A DNA stretch of 34,515 nt from JACQZO01 sp964512325. GTDB lineage: Bacteria > Patescibacteriota > Gracilibacteria > RBG-16-42-10. Made by a program: the position numbers and the translations under genes. The DNA is taken from assembly GCA_964512325.1 (NCBI GenBank), contig CAZEGN010000014.1, positions 1 through 34,515 of the forward strand. The letters are read 5' to 3'. The notes beneath the pieces were generated by a model that had not been told where the DNA came from, ran no database searches, and worked only from the letters and a program-made list of their open reading frames with translations. Below are positions 32,922 to 34,515 of this stretch, one piece after another. Every line of letters starts with the position of its first letter. Position 1 is the stretch's first letter.

Positions 32922-33033
32922 GTGGAGAGGCTGGTAGTGGTTGTTTTACCGCTTACTATTGGGAAACGAGTGTTTTTGCATGCTCAGACGTGGAGACCAT
33001 TATGGAGGAGGGAAAGCATAATTAGTGAGGTGT
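32922..33033 (+). pseudogene. Array small ORF broken by an 11-bp deletion
   Basis: GEAGSG is followed by a jump into VLPLTIGKR, VFLHAQTWRPLWRRES and IISEV in another frame. Relative to intact copies the bases ACACTTCCTTC are missing at 32940/32941, which shifts the frame. The rest of the core is intact, so decay is recent. Confidence 0.75.
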
Positions 33034-33055
33034 AGGTTAATACGCCTGATCTTTT

Positions 33056-33081
33056 AGACTACTAGAAGACAGGAGGAGGTA
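33056..33081 (+). repeat. Array tail 10
   Basis: Tail GACTACTAGAAGAC then AGGAGGAGGTAGAG; the final AACT is changed to AGCC. Confidence 0.75.
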
Positions 33082-33086
33082 GAGCC

Positions 33087-33112
33087 ACTTATTACTATTA
33101 TAAGATAGTAAT
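33087..33112. terminator. Perfect AT-rich hairpin near the 33128 gene stop
   Basis: TTATTACTAT and ATAGTAATAA form a perfect 10-bp stem with a 6-base loop, 15 bases past the minus-strand stop. It lacks G-C richness and a T run, so its terminator role is uncertain. Confidence 0.35.
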
Positions 33113-33127
33113 AACATGATTTAGCAT

Positions 33128-34159
33128 TTAACTATTTGTATTGAGATAATGCATGGTTAAAATGAACTCTAAAACTAAGTATAAAAACTGATGCTTTGGC
33201 ACTGTTGCTTTTGCCATATAATTTACATTACCGGTTTTAGGGTCATGAAAGATACCTATAGCTCTTTCTTCCATTTTAGGAGTGTATTGTAGATCGGCTG
33301 CAATTTCCTTCCATGTATTAGGAATAGTCTTAAATTGACGTTCAGGTTTTTTTGCCGATAGTAAAAATATTCTTTTATCAACTTCTTCTTCGTCAAAACC
33401 TAACGTTTTTAGTATGGCTTCAGGCACAGTGCCGCTATAACATAGGTCAAATATAACTGGATCATGTTCTAGACTGATGCCGCAATTTCTAAGATAAGCC
33501 GCTTTTTCCTCACTATTTAATCCTTCATTAAATATGCGAGGGAAAACTAAGCAACGGATTCCCGCATCTGGTTTGCGTCCACGAGCAATGTTTAATGCTC
33601 GGCGTGCAATATAAGCATAAATAGAATCTCTCCCAATATATACTTCTAACATATTGCGGCCTTCAGCATGTAATTTATCCCATTCGCTAAATGCTAAGTC
33701 GTATAAGGGAATATGATTCAAATATAATTCTCTTACAAAATTTAGTAATTCTTGATATGTAGAATGCATATTGTCTTCCTTCTCACCAGCCAGTTGTTGT
33801 TGAGCAATATATCTAGCCATTAGCGTTTTGAGCTTGTCCTCTAGTGCAGGGAAATGGTGGTTGCCATTTTTTAGCGCTTTAAGATCACTTTCCTGATGCA
33901 GAGATTCTAATAAGTCACCTAGCTGATGTTCGAAATCTTTTGTTGCTGTGATGGATTCATCATGAGAATTAGGTGAAGCTGCTAATTCAGTAAGTACTTT
34001 AATTGTGGTCGATTCTAACTCAGGCCTGTGCGGAGAATAGGGATCATTTGGTACTTCATGAACGCGTATGATTTTAGGATCTAATATGTCAGAGTCACTC
34101 CAGTCTTCTAGTTTATACCATTGTTTAGTTTCTTCTCTGACCGATTCACCTGTACTCAT
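33128..34159 (-). CDS. Uncharacterised 343-aa protein
   Basis: No family is firmly recognised. The N-terminal half is helical and charged. The second half contains LEVYIGRDSIYAYIARRALN, CLVFPRIFNEGLNSEEKAAY and DPVIFDLCYSGTVPEAILKT. This GRD...SR/PR-type layout loosely recalls HAD-like or phosphotransferase-like enzymes in which an RDG/GRDS segment precedes a helix and a strand. The resemblance is weak and no catalytic assignment is justified. There is no signal peptide or membrane segment. It is the last complete cargo gene in the window. Confidence 0.7.
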   Translation of the reverse strand: MSTGESVREETKQWYKLEDWSDSDILDPKIIRVHEVPNDPYSPHRPELESTTIKVLTELAASPNSHDESITATKDFEHQLGDLLESLHQESDLKALKNGNHHFPALEDKLKTLMARYIAQQQLAGEKEDNMHSTYQELLNFVRELYLNHIPLYDLAFSEWDKLHAEGRNMLEVYIGRDSIYAYIARRALNIARGRKPDAGIRCLVFPRIFNEGLNSEEKAAYLRNCGISLEHDPVIFDLCYSGTVPEAILKTLGFDEEEVDKRIFLLSAKKPERQFKTIPNTWKEIAADLQYTPKMEERAIGIFHDPKTGNVNYMAKATVPKHQFLYLVLEFILTMHYLNTNS

Positions 34160-34207
34160 GTCTATGTATTAATCAGTGCCACTATAGATAAACTAAAGTC
34201 GTCTTAA

Positions 34208-34393
34208 AAGATTTTTCTTTATATAAACCAATGTTTAATAAATCGGCTTATTAAAGATATATTCAAAAATGGTGAAGAAGCAGGTAGTGGTTACACTTCC
34301 TTCGTTTTGCCTTTTACCGTAGCGAAACGAGTGTTTTTGCATGGGAAAACTTGGAGGCCATTGTGGAGGAGGGAATCGATCATTACTGAATAG
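34208..34393 (+). pseudogene. Array small ORF, intact core but no standard start codon
   Basis: The frame is open from 34208 and reads IKDIFKNGEEAGSGYTSF, then VLPFTVAKR, VFLHGKTWRPLWRRES and IITE before TAG. No ATG, GTG or TTG is in frame. The leader IFKNGEEAGSG is the best-preserved uninterrupted version and defines the sequence duplicated by the S23 elements. Confidence 0.68.
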
Positions 34394-34420
34394 ATAACGC
34401 TTTCCTAATCTCTATTTAGT

Positions 34421-34447
34421 TATTAGAGGAGGCGAGGAGGTAGAACT
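34421..34447 (+). repeat. Array tail 11
   Basis: Tail TTATTAGAGGAGGC then GAGGAGGTAGAACT; the last recognisable array unit before the window end. Confidence 0.85.
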
Positions 34448-34462
34448 ATCAGTCTAACGCTT

Positions 34463-34505
34463 GGGGTTAAATTAACGGAAAGGTTGGGGGAAGTTATTAT
34501 TTGAG
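34463..34505. repeat. Right copy of the window-end inverted repeat
   Basis: GGGGTTAAATTAAC, then AGGTTGGGGGAAG and TTATTATTTGAG, match the reverse complement of 16-55 at most positions. It lies 15 bases beyond the last array tail, with no gene visible between it and the window end. Confidence 0.6.
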
Positions 34506-34515
34506 CGTCTAAACT

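Noticed and set aside
22744..34447. Canonical integron with attC sites
   Set aside because: Module ends do not match RYYYAAC/GTTRRRY, the repeat encodes a protein, and no integrase is present. A stem between GGTTACACTTCC and the small-ORF 3' end exists in some copies but is not consistently kept.
22744..34447. CRISPR array
   Set aside because: The repeats are about 190 bp and coding, and the intervals are whole genes of 0.4-1.5 kb. No cas genes are seen.

Overview
The window looks like a Candidate Phyla Radiation (Patescibacteria) genome, inferred from gene content rather than a marker tree. It carries a 528-aa cysteine-rich protein of a type I associate with these bacteria, a large cell-surface protein anchored by S-layer homology (SLH) domains, small four-helix-bundle (S23/IVS-type) genes, and many short unassignable ORFs. 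Stops are TAA, TAG and TGA, so the standard code fits. Most starts lack a Shine-Dalgarno (SD) sequence. No rRNA, tRNA or CRISPR array was seen.

Region 1 (about 1-22.7 kb) is ordinary, loosely packed chromosome. It holds an S23 element with 13-bp terminal inverted repeats beside gltX, a lysine-rich histone-H1-like peptide of 51 aa, a CYTH-domain protein, an MFS transporter, a DUF285/SLH surface protein and several large unknown proteins. It also has a RibD/DHFR-like reductase, two kinase-fold proteins, an ASCH gene paired with a possible HhH-GPD-like gene, a prenyl-synthase-like protein and an RBBP9-like hydrolase.

Region 2 (22.7-34.5 kb) is the striking part. Nearly every gene, on either strand, is separated from the next by a copy of one module that always points the same way (+). 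A module is a small ORF of about 48-56 codons, roughly 25-30 bases of variable sequence, then a conserved tail ending GAGGAGGTAGAACT. I count nine copies of the ORF core, two further 5' remnants, and eleven tails (two degenerate). Copies differ mainly by synonymous changes, including Ser TCG/AGT, Arg AGG/CGA and Leu TTG/CTA swaps, so the small protein has been under selection although some copies are now broken. Cargo genes are methyltransferases, lipoproteins, an SLH protein, a HEPN-like protein, a HIT/NUDIX pair and unknowns, mostly one gene per interval. The layout resembles a gene-cassette array, but the repeat does not match integron attC and no recombinase is in the window.

Two S23 elements sit at the same point inside two of these modules, each flanked by an imperfect 18-bp duplication of module sequence. 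Each supplies a strong SD and ATG for the downstream part of the interrupted small ORF, with the ATG inside a predicted hairpin. An inverted repeat of about 40 bp lies at both extreme ends of the window and may be a dispersed element or a contig boundary.
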